From Microlunatus sagamiharensis (GTDB lineage Bacteria; Actinomycetota; Actinomycetes; Propionibacteriales; Propionibacteriaceae), in assembly GCF_900105785.1 (NCBI RefSeq), contig NZ_LT629799.1, forward strand, positions 310,001 through 374,000: a stretch of DNA of 64,000 bases, given 5' to 3'. A model generated the notes under the pieces. The model saw nothing but the letters and a program-made list of their open reading frames with translations. It was not told the origin of the DNA and ran no database searches. The number at the start of each line of letters is the position of its first letter. Position 1 is the stretch's first letter. Both the position numbers and the translations under genes were made by a program. This document shows, piece by piece, positions 36,263 to 45,604 of the stretch.

Positions 36263-37264
36263 TTGGTCACCAGCCACGACGTCGCCCGGCTGGCCGGGGT
36301 CAGCCAGCCGACGGTGTCGCGCGCGCTCAGGGACAGCCCCAAAGTCTCGGTGCTCACCCGCCAGCGGGTCCGCGAGGCGGCGACCGCCCTCGGCTACGTC
36401 CCCAGCGACACCGGCCGCGCGCTCTCGGTCGGGCGCACGCACCGTGTCGGGCTGCTCGTCACCGACCTGGCCAACCAGTTCTACACGCACACGATCGCGC
36501 CGATGCACCACGCGCTGGAGTCGCTCGGCTACCAGCTCGTGCTCCTCACCGAGGAGGGCGACTCCGACCGCGTCGCCGACCGGCTGCTCTCCACCTCGCT
36601 CGACGGCGCCCTGCTCGCCACCACCGCGACCGACTCGCTGCTGCCCGTGCGCCTGCGCGACCGCGGCCTGCCCTTCGTCTACTTCAACCGCCGCGCCACG
36701 ACGATCGAGGCCGACTCGGTCGAGGTCGAGGCGCGCAGCGGCATGCGCGAGCTGACCGAGCGCATCCTCGACCTCGGTCACACGCGCGTCGGCGCCGTGC
36801 TCGGTCCGGTGAACGCCAGCACCGCGTCCAACCGCGAGCTCGTGCTCCGCGAGCGGCTCGCGCTGCGCGGGCTGGAGCTCCCCGACGAGCTCGCCCACCG
36901 CGGCGACTTCGACTTCGAGACCGGCTTCAGCGGCGCCCGTCGGCTCCTGGAGCTCGACGAACCGCCTACGGTCATCGTCTGCGCCAACGACGTCGTCGCG
37001 TACGGCGCCTTCAACGCCGCCCGCTCGCTCGGGCGCGACGTGCCCGGGGAGGTGTCGATCGTGGGTTTCGACGACCTGCCCGAGACGCGCTGGCCCCTGC
37101 TGCAGATCACCACCGTCGCCTTCGACCTCGAGGCGATGGCCCGCCGCGGCGCCCAGCTCCTCGTCGACCGCATGCGCGCCGGCGCCGACGAGCCCTACCG
37201 CCACGAGTGGTTCCCCAGCCACCTCGTCGAGCGCGCGACCCTGGGTCCGGTCCCCGTCCGCTGA
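36263..37264 (+). CDS. LacI-family transcriptional regulator
   Basis: 333 residues. HTH at 3-25 (SHDVARLAGVSQPTVSRALR), hinge region YVPSDTGRALSVGRTHRVG, then a periplasmic-binding-protein-like sensor (LTDLANQFYTHTIAP in part; CANDVVAYGAFNAARSLG; SIVGFDDLPETRWPLLQITT). Start is TTG at 36263 with GAGAGGA upstream. LacI-family operators have a central CG, as ATACGTAT does, and one copy lies in the shared promoter with HisD-type gene 2; hence it is the likely regulator of the four-operon set. Confidence 0.92.
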   Translation: MVTSHDVARLAGVSQPTVSRALRDSPKVSVLTRQRVREAATALGYVPSDTGRALSVGRTHRVGLLVTDLANQFYTHTIAPMHHALESLGYQLVLLTEEGDSDRVADRLLSTSLDGALLATTATDSLLPVRLRDRGLPFVYFNRRATTIEADSVEVEARSGMRELTERILDLGHTRVGAVLGPVNASTASNRELVLRERLALRGLELPDELAHRGDFDFETGFSGARRLLELDEPPTVIVCANDVVAYGAFNAARSLGRDVPGEVSIVGFDDLPETRWPLLQITTVAFDLEAMARRGAQLLVDRMRAGADEPYRHEWFPSHLVERATLGPVPVR

Positions 37265-37274
37265 GACGGACCAC

Positions 37275-37350
37275 GATCCCTGAGCCTGTCGAAGGGCCGA
37301 GAACGCTCCCCGGGCCTGTCGAAGGGCCTCGAAGAGATCGGCGTCCTCTT
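37275..37350. repeat. Two REP-like units in direct order after LacI gene
   Basis: First unit ATCCCTGAGCCTGTCGAAGG (from 37276), second AACGCTCCCCGGGCCTGTCG (from 37302) followed by AAGGGCCTCGAAGAGATCGG. Same family as at 23975 and 34688. Confidence 0.8.
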
Positions 37351-37397
37351 CCTCCACGCCGCAGACGAACCATCATTTCGCCAACCCCACGCATGCC

Positions 37398-37459
37398 GGA
37401 TGCGTCACATTCCTGAACACCGGCCCAACATCGCTCGACGCATCCTGATGCATACGCAT
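37398..37459 (+). promoter_or_regulatory. Operator region of the SnoaL/bicupin operon
   Basis: GGATGCGTC (37398-37406) and GACGCATCC (37437-37445) are perfect inverted arms 30 bases apart. They are followed by ATACGCAT (37452-37459), one base from the ATACGTAT operator. All lie 40-100 bases before the SnoaL-like start, in the promoter region. Confidence 0.55.
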
Positions 37460-37498
37460 ACACTCCTGCGAAGACAACCGCACCAGGAGGCGATCTTC

Positions 37499-38479
37499 AT
37501 GCCGCTCGACCCGATCGCGTACAAGCCGTACGCAGATCCGGACGACTTCATCCGCGAGGTGACCGACCTGATCTGGGTCGACCGCGCGATCGGCCACATC
37601 TACGAGAACTACGAGCCGGACGCGATCGTCCACGGCTCGTACGGCACCTCGGTCGGGGTCGAGGAGGTGGTGCAGGGCAGCCTCATGCGGATCTCGGCGA
37701 CGCCCGACCGCGTCGGGCAGGCCGAGGACGTGGTGTGGGAGGCGCGCGGCGAGGACGCGTTCCTCAGCTCCCACCTGGTGCTCTCCGTCGACCAGAGCAC
37801 CGACTTCATCAGCCGAACCATCGCCAACTGCCTCTACCGCCGCGGCCGCATGGTCGAGGAGTGGGTGGTGCGCGACTCGCTGGCCATCTGCCAGCAGCTC
37901 GGGCAGGACCCCGACGAGGTGGCCCGCGTGAAGCCGTTCATCGGCTACTCCGGCAGCATGACCGAGCCGGCGCCGCAGAACGTCCTGGCCGTCGGGGACT
38001 CCGGCGAGCGTCCGGACGAGTACCGCGCCGAGGCCCAGATGGTCCTGGAGTTCATCGACCGGGTCTGGAACCGCCGCGACCTCAACGCCGTCGAGCACTA
38101 CTGGATCCGCGACCTCGTGCTCCACACGATCGGCTACCGCACGTTCACGCGTCCCGAGGGCTACCGCCGGGCGCTGCTGAAGATGCTCCAGCCGTTCCCG
38201 GGCGGGCGCTTCGAGGTGCGGGACGTCCAGACGCACTACGCCGTCCGCTACGCCGGCCTCCGCGTCGCCGTCACCTGGGTCTACAAGGGCGACTACAACG
38301 GTGCCGACGACTTCGGCCCGCTCACCGGCACGCCGGTCGAGATCCTCGGTGTCTCGCAGTTCCTCGTGCAGGACGGCCGGCTTGTCCGCGAGGTGCGCGT
38401 CTACGACGAGATCGCCGTGCGAAGCCAGATCCACAACCGGCGGGGTGACAGCACCTACGCCAGCACGAACATCTACTGA
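37499..38479 (+). CDS. Tandem SnoaL-like/NTF2-fold protein
   Basis: 326 residues with two SnoaL-like halves: first about 15-160 (FIREVTDLIWVDRAIGHIYENY, VQGSLMRISATPDRVGQAEDVVW), second about 180-310 (VLEFIDRVWNRRDLNAVEHYW, LLKMLQPFPGGRFEVRDVQTHY, RLVREVRVYDEIAV). Such folds act as small-molecule cyclases, isomerases or hydratases. The ATG at 37499 has AGGAGG upstream; the earlier in-frame ATG lies inside the operator region. First gene of an operon with the bicupin. Exact reaction unknown. Confidence 0.8.
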   Translation: MPLDPIAYKPYADPDDFIREVTDLIWVDRAIGHIYENYEPDAIVHGSYGTSVGVEEVVQGSLMRISATPDRVGQAEDVVWEARGEDAFLSSHLVLSVDQSTDFISRTIANCLYRRGRMVEEWVVRDSLAICQQLGQDPDEVARVKPFIGYSGSMTEPAPQNVLAVGDSGERPDEYRAEAQMVLEFIDRVWNRRDLNAVEHYWIRDLVLHTIGYRTFTRPEGYRRALLKMLQPFPGGRFEVRDVQTHYAVRYAGLRVAVTWVYKGDYNGADDFGPLTGTPVEILGVSQFLVQDGRLVREVRVYDEIAVRSQIHNRRGDSTYASTNIY

Positions 38480-38512
38480 CCCACGCCCAGCACCGCGCGA
38501 AAGGAACCACCC

Positions 38513-39676
38513 ATGACCGACGTGGTCGTCCCCTCCACCGAGGTGGCCCGACGGACCATCCGGCGCACCGACTGGGTCGCCGAGAACGCCGCCTTCATCG
38601 ACTGCCGCACCCCGGGCTCGGACCGCAAGTCCAACTACGCCTTCATCGGCCCGGGCGTCTCGCAGAACAGCAAGCAGTTCATCAACCTCTCCGAGCCGCA
38701 CGGCTACAACGTCGGCGCCGCCGGCATGCCCAACGGCGTCAACAACAACCTGCACCTGCACTTCACCGCCGAGGTCTTCATCAACTTCAGCGGTGAGTTC
38801 CGGATCCGGTGGGGCGTCGACGGCAAGGCGGGGGAGTACGTCTCCGGCGACGGCGACATCATCTCGGTGCCTTCGTGGATCTTCCGCGGATTCACGAACG
38901 AGGGGCCGGACGAGGGCCTCCTGCTCACCGTGCTCGGCCAGGACGTCACCGGCGGCATCATCTGGGGTCCGTCCGTGCTCAAGGAGGCCGAGTCGTACGG
39001 CCTGCACCTCACCGCCGACAACCGCCTGATCGACACCGTCGCCGGCGACGAGCTGCCGCCGGACGTCCCGCTGATCAAGCCGATGAAGCAGGAGTACATC
39101 GACGAGCTGACGCCGTACTCCGTCGAGGAGATGCGCGGCCGCGTCACCGCGCCGTCCGACCGGAAGTACTCCTCCCGCGGGCTCCTGTGCCAGTCGCTGC
39201 CGGGTGGCAACGGGTCCCTCGCGTTGGTGATCGGCTACGGCATGAGCGAGGACCGCCGCCAGGTCCCGCGCCTGCACGAGCCGCACTCCTTCAACATGGC
39301 ATGGCTCAAGGCCACCCCGGGCGAAGGCATGCTGCGCCACCGCCACAACGCGTCGTCGACGCTGCTCGTGAAGTCGGGCACCTGGCGCGTGACGCTCAAC
39401 GAGGGGGAGGCCGAGGAGTCGGTGGATCTGGGTCCGCAGGACATGCTGTCCGTCCTGCCCGGCTCGTGGCGCCGCATCGAGCTCCTCGAGGCCGGCGACG
39501 ACGCCGCGGAGGACGGGACCGGCGAGCTGCTGGTTGTCAACGCCGGCGACGGCCGCGTCCGCCTCGAGTGGGCACCCGAAGTCGTCGAGGCCGCCTTCGA
39601 CGCCGGCTGGATGCTCGACCCGAACGGCTACCTCGCCCCCGTCGCCGTCCTCGTTACCGCCACCGAGGACGACTGA
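38513..39676 (+). CDS. Bicupin protein
   Basis: 387 residues, two cupin barrels. The first has HLHFTAEVFINFSGEFRI with His/Glu metal ligands; the second has MLRHRHNASSTLLVKSGTWRVTL. The layout is like gentisate dioxygenase or other bicupin oxygenases and isomerases, but I do not recognise a named member. Ribosome site AAAGGAA before ATG 38513, 33 bases after the SnoaL-like gene. Probably acts on the same aldehyde or hydroxy-acid substrate as the HisD-type enzymes. Confidence 0.8.
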   Translation: MTDVVVPSTEVARRTIRRTDWVAENAAFIDCRTPGSDRKSNYAFIGPGVSQNSKQFINLSEPHGYNVGAAGMPNGVNNNLHLHFTAEVFINFSGEFRIRWGVDGKAGEYVSGDGDIISVPSWIFRGFTNEGPDEGLLLTVLGQDVTGGIIWGPSVLKEAESYGLHLTADNRLIDTVAGDELPPDVPLIKPMKQEYIDELTPYSVEEMRGRVTAPSDRKYSSRGLLCQSLPGGNGSLALVIGYGMSEDRRQVPRLHEPHSFNMAWLKATPGEGMLRHRHNASSTLLVKSGTWRVTLNEGEAEESVDLGPQDMLSVLPGSWRRIELLEAGDDAAEDGTGELLVVNAGDGRVRLEWAPEVVEAAFDAGWMLDPNGYLAPVAVLVTATEDD

Positions 39677-39682
39677 AGGTTC

Positions 39683-39722
39683 GTCGCGCCTGAGCCCGCC
39701 CGGACGCGGGCTCGGGCGCGAC
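39683..39722 (+). terminator. 17-bp-stem hairpin after bicupin gene
   Basis: Arms 39683-39699 and 39706-39722 pair over 17 positions (one G-T pair) with a six-base loop, starting six bases after the bicupin stop. Likely terminator; the next gene may have its own promoter. Confidence 0.8.
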
Positions 39723-39757
39723 GCTCGCTGTTGATCGAGGACTGAGAGGCTGGCCCC

Positions 39758-40570
39758 GTGCCCACCACCCGCGTCGCCGTCTGCCAGTACGCAATCGACA
39801 TCGACGACCCTGCCGGCACGCTCGAGCGGCTCCGCGCCTCGGTCGCGGAAGCGGCTGACTCGCAGCCCCAGGTGATCGTGTTCCCAGAGCTCTGCACGAG
39901 CGGCTACGTCTTCCACGACATCGCGGAGGCACAGTCGCGGTCGGAGCCCGTCGACGGCCCGACCGTTCAGCTCTTCCGCGAGCTCTCGCTCAAGCACCAC
40001 GCGATCGTCGTCGGCGGCTTCTGCGAACGCTCCGACGGCGAGCGCCCCTTCAACTCCGCCGCCGTCGTCGAGGACGGCGAGGTCCTCGTCGTCTACCGCA
40101 AGACCCACCTCTGGGACACCGAGAAGCTGATCTTCGCCGCCGGCGACGAGCCTGCGCCTGTGGTCGACACCAGCGTCGGCAAGATCGCCGTGATGATCTG
40201 CTACGACGCCGAGTTTCCCGAGATGGTCGGTAGCGTCGCCCGTCGCGGCGCCCAGCTCGTGATCGCCCCCTCCAACTGGCCGGCGAAGCACATCCCGCCG
40301 GGGGAGCGCTCCTCCGAGGTGATCAAGGCCCAGGCCTTCGCCGCGGTCAACCACGTCTTCACCCTCGTCTGCGACCGCGTCGGCCCCGAGCGCGGCGTCG
40401 ACTGGATCGGCGCCAGTGTCGTCTGCGATGTGGAGGGCTACCCGGTCGCGGGTCCCGCGGAGGGCAAGGCGGTCGTCCTGGTCGCCAACCTCGACCTTGA
40501 CGGTGCACTGGTCAAGAACGTTAGCGCCAACAACGACGCCTTCAGCGATCGCCGCCCCAATCTGTACTGA
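39758..40570 (+). CDS. Carbon-nitrogen hydrolase (nitrilase superfamily), intact paralogue
   Basis: 270-residue nitrilase-fold amidohydrolase with the full triad: Glu in IVFPELCTSGYVF, Lys in VYRKTHLWD, Cys in VMICYDAEFPE. The second Glu region is SSEVIKAQAFAAVNH. It shares long blocks with the frameshifted copy at 17707. It would cleave an amide or N-carbamoyl group. GTG start. It is the last gene of typical base composition; the lower-GC island begins right after its stop. Confidence 0.9.
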   Translation: MPTTRVAVCQYAIDIDDPAGTLERLRASVAEAADSQPQVIVFPELCTSGYVFHDIAEAQSRSEPVDGPTVQLFRELSLKHHAIVVGGFCERSDGERPFNSAAVVEDGEVLVVYRKTHLWDTEKLIFAAGDEPAPVVDTSVGKIAVMICYDAEFPEMVGSVARRGAQLVIAPSNWPAKHIPPGERSSEVIKAQAFAAVNHVFTLVCDRVGPERGVDWIGASVVCDVEGYPVAGPAEGKAVVLVANLDLDGALVKNVSANNDAFSDRRPNLY

Positions 40571-40749
40571 CGTCTCCGGCTTGGGGAGCCAGTACTCGAA
40601 TTGCAAGGATGCAGTACGAACTTCTTGAGATAACGGCTGCCACGAGCAGGACTAATCGTATGAGAGCGGTCCGTGAGGGACGCCGGGCCGTAAATTCACT
40701 CGAGAAGGCTTTCGGCACGCGATACTTGGTGCCCTGGGGACCCCGGGAG

Positions 40750-42619
40750 TCAGGCGACCTCGAGGTCTTCATCCTCCTTCGCATCGGGGACGTCATCGTC
40801 CGGAATCTCTTCCTCGTACTCGGCGGCAATCAGTGTCACGTCTACAGCGCTTTGCTCACGCACAACGGGCTTACCCATTGCTGTCTCGATCAGACCAATT
40901 AAGAACTCCTTGCGATGCGCGAGGTGTGCCTCGAAGTCGTCGTTCCGCAGCGCATGGGTGTCAATTCCGTGCGTAGAGATGACGGCGTCCACCTCATCGG
41001 CGTTCAACTGGGCTCGGGACTCGACGCGTGGCAAGTAATCGGACGGGGCCACGCCGCCGATGGCCCGGTTGGTTGCCGCAGCAAGTGGAGTCTTGTTGAT
41101 GATGTTGTCCCACTGCGTGCGGTCAAGGCCCCGGTCCTTACTCCGTTTCTCGGGAAAGATGTGGTGAATATCGGTCTGCAGGGCCTTGTACTGAACGCGA
41201 CTAAAGGTGACGTCCTTGATCCAGTCCTTCGCGCTGGTCCCGATGATGAGCGCGTAAATCCCCTTGTAAGCGGCGGACTGGCGCGTCTTCAGCGTATATA
41301 GGCGCCGCTCCTGAAAGAGCGCCTCGCTGACTGTGCCCGGTGCTCCTTCGGCAACGCCGCTAACCCAGGAGGGCAGCCGCTCAACATCGCGGGCAAAGCG
41401 TGTCTCCGTGGTGCTTCCATATAGCTCTCCGAGAATGCCGCACCAGTACCACTGCTTCAAGCGCTCCTTCACGCCATGGCTGTCGGCGACATCGCCAAGC
41501 ACAACCTTTGTAACGGCGAGCGGAACAAGCTGAGTTGAATACGGCATGAATCGCGGCTCGAAAATGTGAACGTCGGCGACAAATATCGCGGTCCACTCGA
41601 ACGCCTTCACGAGCAGGTCACGCCACTCCAGGTAGTCGTGTAGCTGCAACTTCAAGATGTCGTCGCGTTTCGCCGAGATTGCTGGCTTGCGTTCCGCCGT
41701 GCTGTCCCGGTTCCGCTTCCACGTCATCAAAAGGGTGGCTGCCTGGAGGAAGTCAGTGCTCCGCAGACTCGTGAGCACCGGTTCAGCCTTGAACTCCTCC
41801 TGAATCGCTTTCCAATCGTCATTGAGCCGGAAGTCGTCCCCGTGCTGCTCGAAGTAAACCTTGTCTCCCGCGAAGGTCGCCGTAAGCAGCTCAAAGACAT
41901 CGAGCGGAACGCCTCCTGTATTAACCTTCTCGAACACTGTGGCTACTGCCGACTTGCTGGTGTCACTTCCAAGCTGAATTGCTGGAATCTGGTAAGTGGC
42001 GGTGGGTTTGAGAATCATCTCCATGAATCGCTTGGCCAAGTCTTGGTTGCCGATTCCGTAGAGCCATCCATTCTGGTCATAACCAGCAAAGAGCAGGCGC
42101 AGGGGAAACCACATTTGCTGCTGCTCGAGCGTAGGAGTACTCAGATCGCGGACGATCTCGCGGTCGAAGTTTGTCTTGATCCTTCCGTCGCCGGGCACCG
42201 ACTTGACTGCCTCGTCGACGAACTCTTCGCCTTGAATCGCCAGTGCCATGTCGATGTAGTAGCGACGGTCTAAAAGACGCTTCTTGTCATCCTTGGTGTT
42301 GAACGACTCCGTCTCCAGTAAGGGCCTGAGTCAGCGACGTCAACCGCTGCTGGCCGTCCAGCAGCAGGAGTTTAGGCTCCGTGCTCGAGGCTACGCTCGT
42401 GCCACTCACAGGCTTCGGCTTGAAGCGCACTTGATCGCTACCGGTCTCCAACAGCATAAGGGCTCCCATGGGGTGGCCACGGAGAACGGTCACAAGCAGT
42501 GACCGGATGCGCTCGTCCTCCCACTTATACTCGCGCTGAAAGTCGGGGAGTTGTAGCCGCCCGCTGGTCGTCCAGCTCAGGTAGTCCGAGAGCGGTGACT
42601 TCGGCGTCTCAAAGCTCAT
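40750..42619 (-). pseudogene. DUF262/DUF1524 (GmrSD-like) restriction protein, frameshifted
   Basis: The start (ATG 42619, AAGGA upstream) gives a DUF262 N-terminus: LQLPDFQREYKWEDERIRSL in residues 20-40 and LLLLDGQQRLTSL. The frame then ends at 42287. The rest continues in another frame as NTKDDKKRLLDRRYYIDMAL to 40750 and ends with a DUF1524 HNH nuclease (HHIFPEKRSKDR, N-rich NKTPLAAATNRAIGG). Removing one base near 42294-42298 would join the frames. Intact, it would be a type IV, GmrSD-like NTP-dependent nuclease against modified DNA. Confidence 0.85.
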
Positions 42620-42704
42620 TAGGAATCCTTCAATCAGGTGAAGTTGATGAGGCGAACGGCGACCGGCCTGCCTTGGCAGGCAGGTCGAGTTCGGAAAGCC
42701 TTGG

Positions 42705-44084
42705 TTAAGAGTCAGCGGGGTCCGAGGCGTCGCCTTCCGACTTCGCCACCACCGTCGCGGCACCTCGCTTACGCTGAAACAGAGTGCCGAAGGCCCCGGC
42801 GACTCCGGTGGCTGCGCCCTTAATCGCCGCTCCGGCCTGTTCAGCTGCTGCCGCCGCGCGAGGCTGGTCGGGGATGCCGTCACCGTCGAGGTCCACGGCC
42901 CTGAAGACTTCGGTGGCCTGATCGACGGTCTGATCCCCGAAGCGCTTTACTGCAACAGCGCCTTCGCTCGTGCCCACGCGAACCTTCTCCAGCGCTTCGC
43001 CGGCGGCCTGACCCCAGTGCTTGGCGTCCGCAGCCTCTAGGCCTTCCTCAAGCCCGAGCCGACCGCGGAGGCTGTGCACTTCGGCTGCGACTCGGTGGCT
43101 CGACCGGACGGCCGCAGGGGAATCGAACGGGTTGAGGAGTACCTTCGCATTCGCCTTGCGCACAGTCTCGTCCATCTGGCTGAGCAGGGCGGCCGTACTG
43201 CGGCCGATGCGGTCGAGACGATTTGCGCGGGCCTTCAGCAGACCTGCGTGGTGGCTTTCGAGTTCCTCCGGAGCAGCGTCCAGAACCCGGTCGATTTCCA
43301 ACACCGAGATGCCGTCGTGAAGCTGGAAAGTTCGGGCTAGCACGGCCAACCATTCGCGCACCTTGGGCTCAGCATCACGGGTGGCCTTGGCGATCTCGCC
43401 GACATCGGCCTTCTTCTGGAGCCTCTCGGCAATCGCGTCGAGCTCCCGCAGCGCGTACGCCTGCGTTCGCGCGAGGGTTTGCGATGTGGCTTGAACCTTG
43501 GACCACGTGATGTCGGAAACGCGACCGACTTCGTCGCGTACAATCAACGCGTCCTCAATGATGAGGTCGACGCCAATCATGTCCGCTAGCACGGCATCCT
43601 TCTGGCCGCGGAGGATGTCATCGACCTTCTTGTTGATGAGCTCCAGGTACTCGACGATCTCGTCCATCTGCTGCTGCATGGCGTACTGGGACATAATCGC
43701 TCCGACGCCAGCGATGTTCGCGGGGTTCATGAGCGCTGTGCCGGGCTTCGTGACGATCTGCAATATGTGCTTCGTGCCCTTGTTGCCCATGGCAATCGCG
43801 CGCGAGGTTCCTTCGGCAGGCCCCTTCATCATCCTGGCATGCCTGAAGACTTTCGCGGACTCTTCAGTCAGTTTGACCCAGCGCCCCGCGTTCTCGGCCG
43901 CGACCGATGCGGCCTCGGCGATGCCTCCAGTAACTTTGGCCGCGGATCGGACGCGATGCAGGTCGAAAGACTTCGAGGGGACGTTGGCGAGGCCGGAGGA
44001 GAGGAAAAATCGCTCGACATCGGCCGCGTTGCCGATGACGGCGAGACCCTTGCCGTCGCTGATCAGCTCGATCTCAGTGCTCAT
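42705..44084 (-). CDS. 459-residue helical protein of unknown function
   Basis: No family recognised. It begins STEIELISDGKGLAVIGNAADVERFF, has a hydrophobic stretch near 115-135 (MNPANIAGVGAIMSQYAMQQ), a long mostly helical core (residues 140-340, many coiled-coil-like heptads) and a Ca-binding-like loop DLDGDGIPD at about 400. The C-terminus is Ala-rich and basic. Codon use is ordinary for the island. Same strand as the DUF262 gene, 85 bases upstream of it, so they may be transcribed together. A defence or toxin-related role is only suggested by position. Confidence 0.7.
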   Translation of the reverse strand: MSTEIELISDGKGLAVIGNAADVERFFLSSGLANVPSKSFDLHRVRSAAKVTGGIAEAASVAAENAGRWVKLTEESAKVFRHARMMKGPAEGTSRAIAMGNKGTKHILQIVTKPGTALMNPANIAGVGAIMSQYAMQQQMDEIVEYLELINKKVDDILRGQKDAVLADMIGVDLIIEDALIVRDEVGRVSDITWSKVQATSQTLARTQAYALRELDAIAERLQKKADVGEIAKATRDAEPKVREWLAVLARTFQLHDGISVLEIDRVLDAAPEELESHHAGLLKARANRLDRIGRSTAALLSQMDETVRKANAKVLLNPFDSPAAVRSSHRVAAEVHSLRGRLGLEEGLEAADAKHWGQAAGEALEKVRVGTSEGAVAVKRFGDQTVDQATEVFRAVDLDGDGIPDQPRAAAAAEQAGAAIKGAATGVAGAFGTLFQRKRGAATVVAKSEGDASDPADS

Positions 44085-44279
44085 GATTGCTCCTACCCCC
44101 CGCTGGACTGTCGTTCACCCTGAGGGCGCCTCAAAGAACGGTACTTGCTGGCTCGGACATACGTGGGGCAACGACCTCGTGGCCGGGGAAGCGACGGCGA
44201 CGCTGGTCCGACCGCACGGTTGTCGAGCCGCGCCGGGGGCAAGCTCGGTCGTCCGGCGACGGAATCAGGGCGGTGCGCG

Positions 44280-45432
44280 GTTCTTCCCAGTTGCGGGTGT
44301 ACTGCAGGCCGGAGGTTCCGCTCACGAGGAGTGCTCGCGTGACGTGGTTGGTGAGGTTGCGGTAGCCGATGACGGTGACACAACGGTGTTTCTTGGGCGG
44401 CTGTTGATCGCCTTAGTGGGCCCGTGCGAGGTGCCGGGCCGGTCGAAGTTGGCCAGGGTTCGGCCCGGCGTGACGACGCCGCACAGCGCGGCCGGGACGG
44501 CCTGGCCAAGGTTGCTAACGACGGCCTGCAGCTCGGCGGGTCCGACGACTCGGTCCGGGGTGGGGCGGCAGGCGCCGATGACGCGGGCGGCAGATCGCGC
44601 AGGTCGCCTCGACCTCGATTTGGGCGTTCGAGGTGAACGGACTGTCGAAATGTGCGCCGCTGCTTCACGCTGGTGCAGGCCGGTTCCGGTGGGCAGGACC
44701 CGGCGGGCCTGGTAAGGCGGATCATGGGCCGCGGCCCGCGGCCCGCGGCCGCGGTGCAGTGCAGCCGTTGTTGGACCCGGCGCCGGCGCTGGTCGACGGC
44801 GCCACCGGCTAGGCGAACTACGTGACGAGGACCATCACCGCGATCGAGTCGGGGTAGCCGTTCGCTGGTGGCCGTCTAGAAGCTGGTGAACCCGTGCATA
44901 ACGATGACCTCCACTCGGTCGCGACAGGCTTAGCTTGGCACGGCGAGCCAAGCGGCGAGGGCCCGCTCGAGCGGCCCTCGACCATTCGAGCAGCCGGGAC
45001 AGTGCCGGCACGGACGGCGTTCGAATGGACGATCAAAGCGACGTACGAGTCGCGGCAGTGGGTGGGGCGCCACAAGTGCTCGTCGACGCCGCGGGTGGTG
45101 ACGGCGTCGAACCGGGGCGGTCGGCGATCAGTACCTGCCGGCCCTCATCAAGGACGGCCCGGTTCGAGCTCGCCCACGACGTGCCCAGCGCCTGGCCGGC
45201 GCACCTCTCGTTGAGGTGGAAGCAGGTGCCCGCCTGCAGCGCCCGACCTGACAGCTTCGCCTTTCGACTCCGCCGCCGCAGTCTTGTATTGGCGCCACAC
45301 GTGCCCGCAGCCGGTACAGGTATCGGGGCGGACCGTGATTAGCCGCATGGTCGGGCGCAGCCCAGCCGCTCGTGTGCACTGCCAAGGCACCGAGTCAGGC
45401 GGCACCCGCCCTCGCAACTGCATGAGCGACAC
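44280..45432 (-). mobile_element. Decayed ISL3-family transposase
   Basis: Pieces of one transposase in several frames on the minus strand, in family order: TCTGCGHVWRQ (Zn-finger, about 45320), SWASSNRAVLDEGRQVLIAD and VDEHLWRPTHCRDSYVAL (about 45030-45150), a piece ending YPDSIAVMVLV (about 44830), then FDRPGTSHGPTKAIN (about 44410-44450) and RNLTNHVTRALLVSGT (about 44310-44360). In active ISL3 proteins the fourth block is GPTEAIN; here Glu is Lys. Stops and shifts break it throughout. No clear terminal inverted repeats or target duplication were found. The rest of 44085-45846 holds no convincing gene. Confidence 0.8.
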
Positions 45433-45550
45433 CGCGGGTCGCTCCCGGTCAGCCGACAGGCCCGCACCGCCCGCTCCGGCTGCTGCCCGGCCACCTCCAA
45501 GCCAGCTCGTCTGGCCGACAGAACCTGACCAGATCAGGGCAGACGAAGGT

Positions 45551-45604
45551 CACGTCGAGCACGTCGAGCACGTCGAGCACGTCGAGCACGTCGAGCACGT
45601 CGAG
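45551..45604. repeat. Tandem repeat, six copies of CACGTCGAG
   Basis: Six perfect 9-base units in a row, 242 bases beyond the stop of the type III Res gene. Unit length is a multiple of three, but no credible gene spans it. Could be a polymerase-slippage-prone, phase-variable tract or a protein-binding array. Confidence 0.9.

Noticed and set aside
37373-40606. Open frame of about 1077 codons on the minus strand over SnoaL, bicupin and hydrolase genes
   Set aside because: Same type of shadow; rich in Asp/Val/Arg/Leu repeats without domains.
40571-40749. tRNA gene or attachment site at the island edge
   Set aside because: No cloverleaf and no direct repeat could be found by eye.
45551-45604. 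CRISPR-like array
   Set aside because: Nine-base units directly joined without spacers, and no cas genes.
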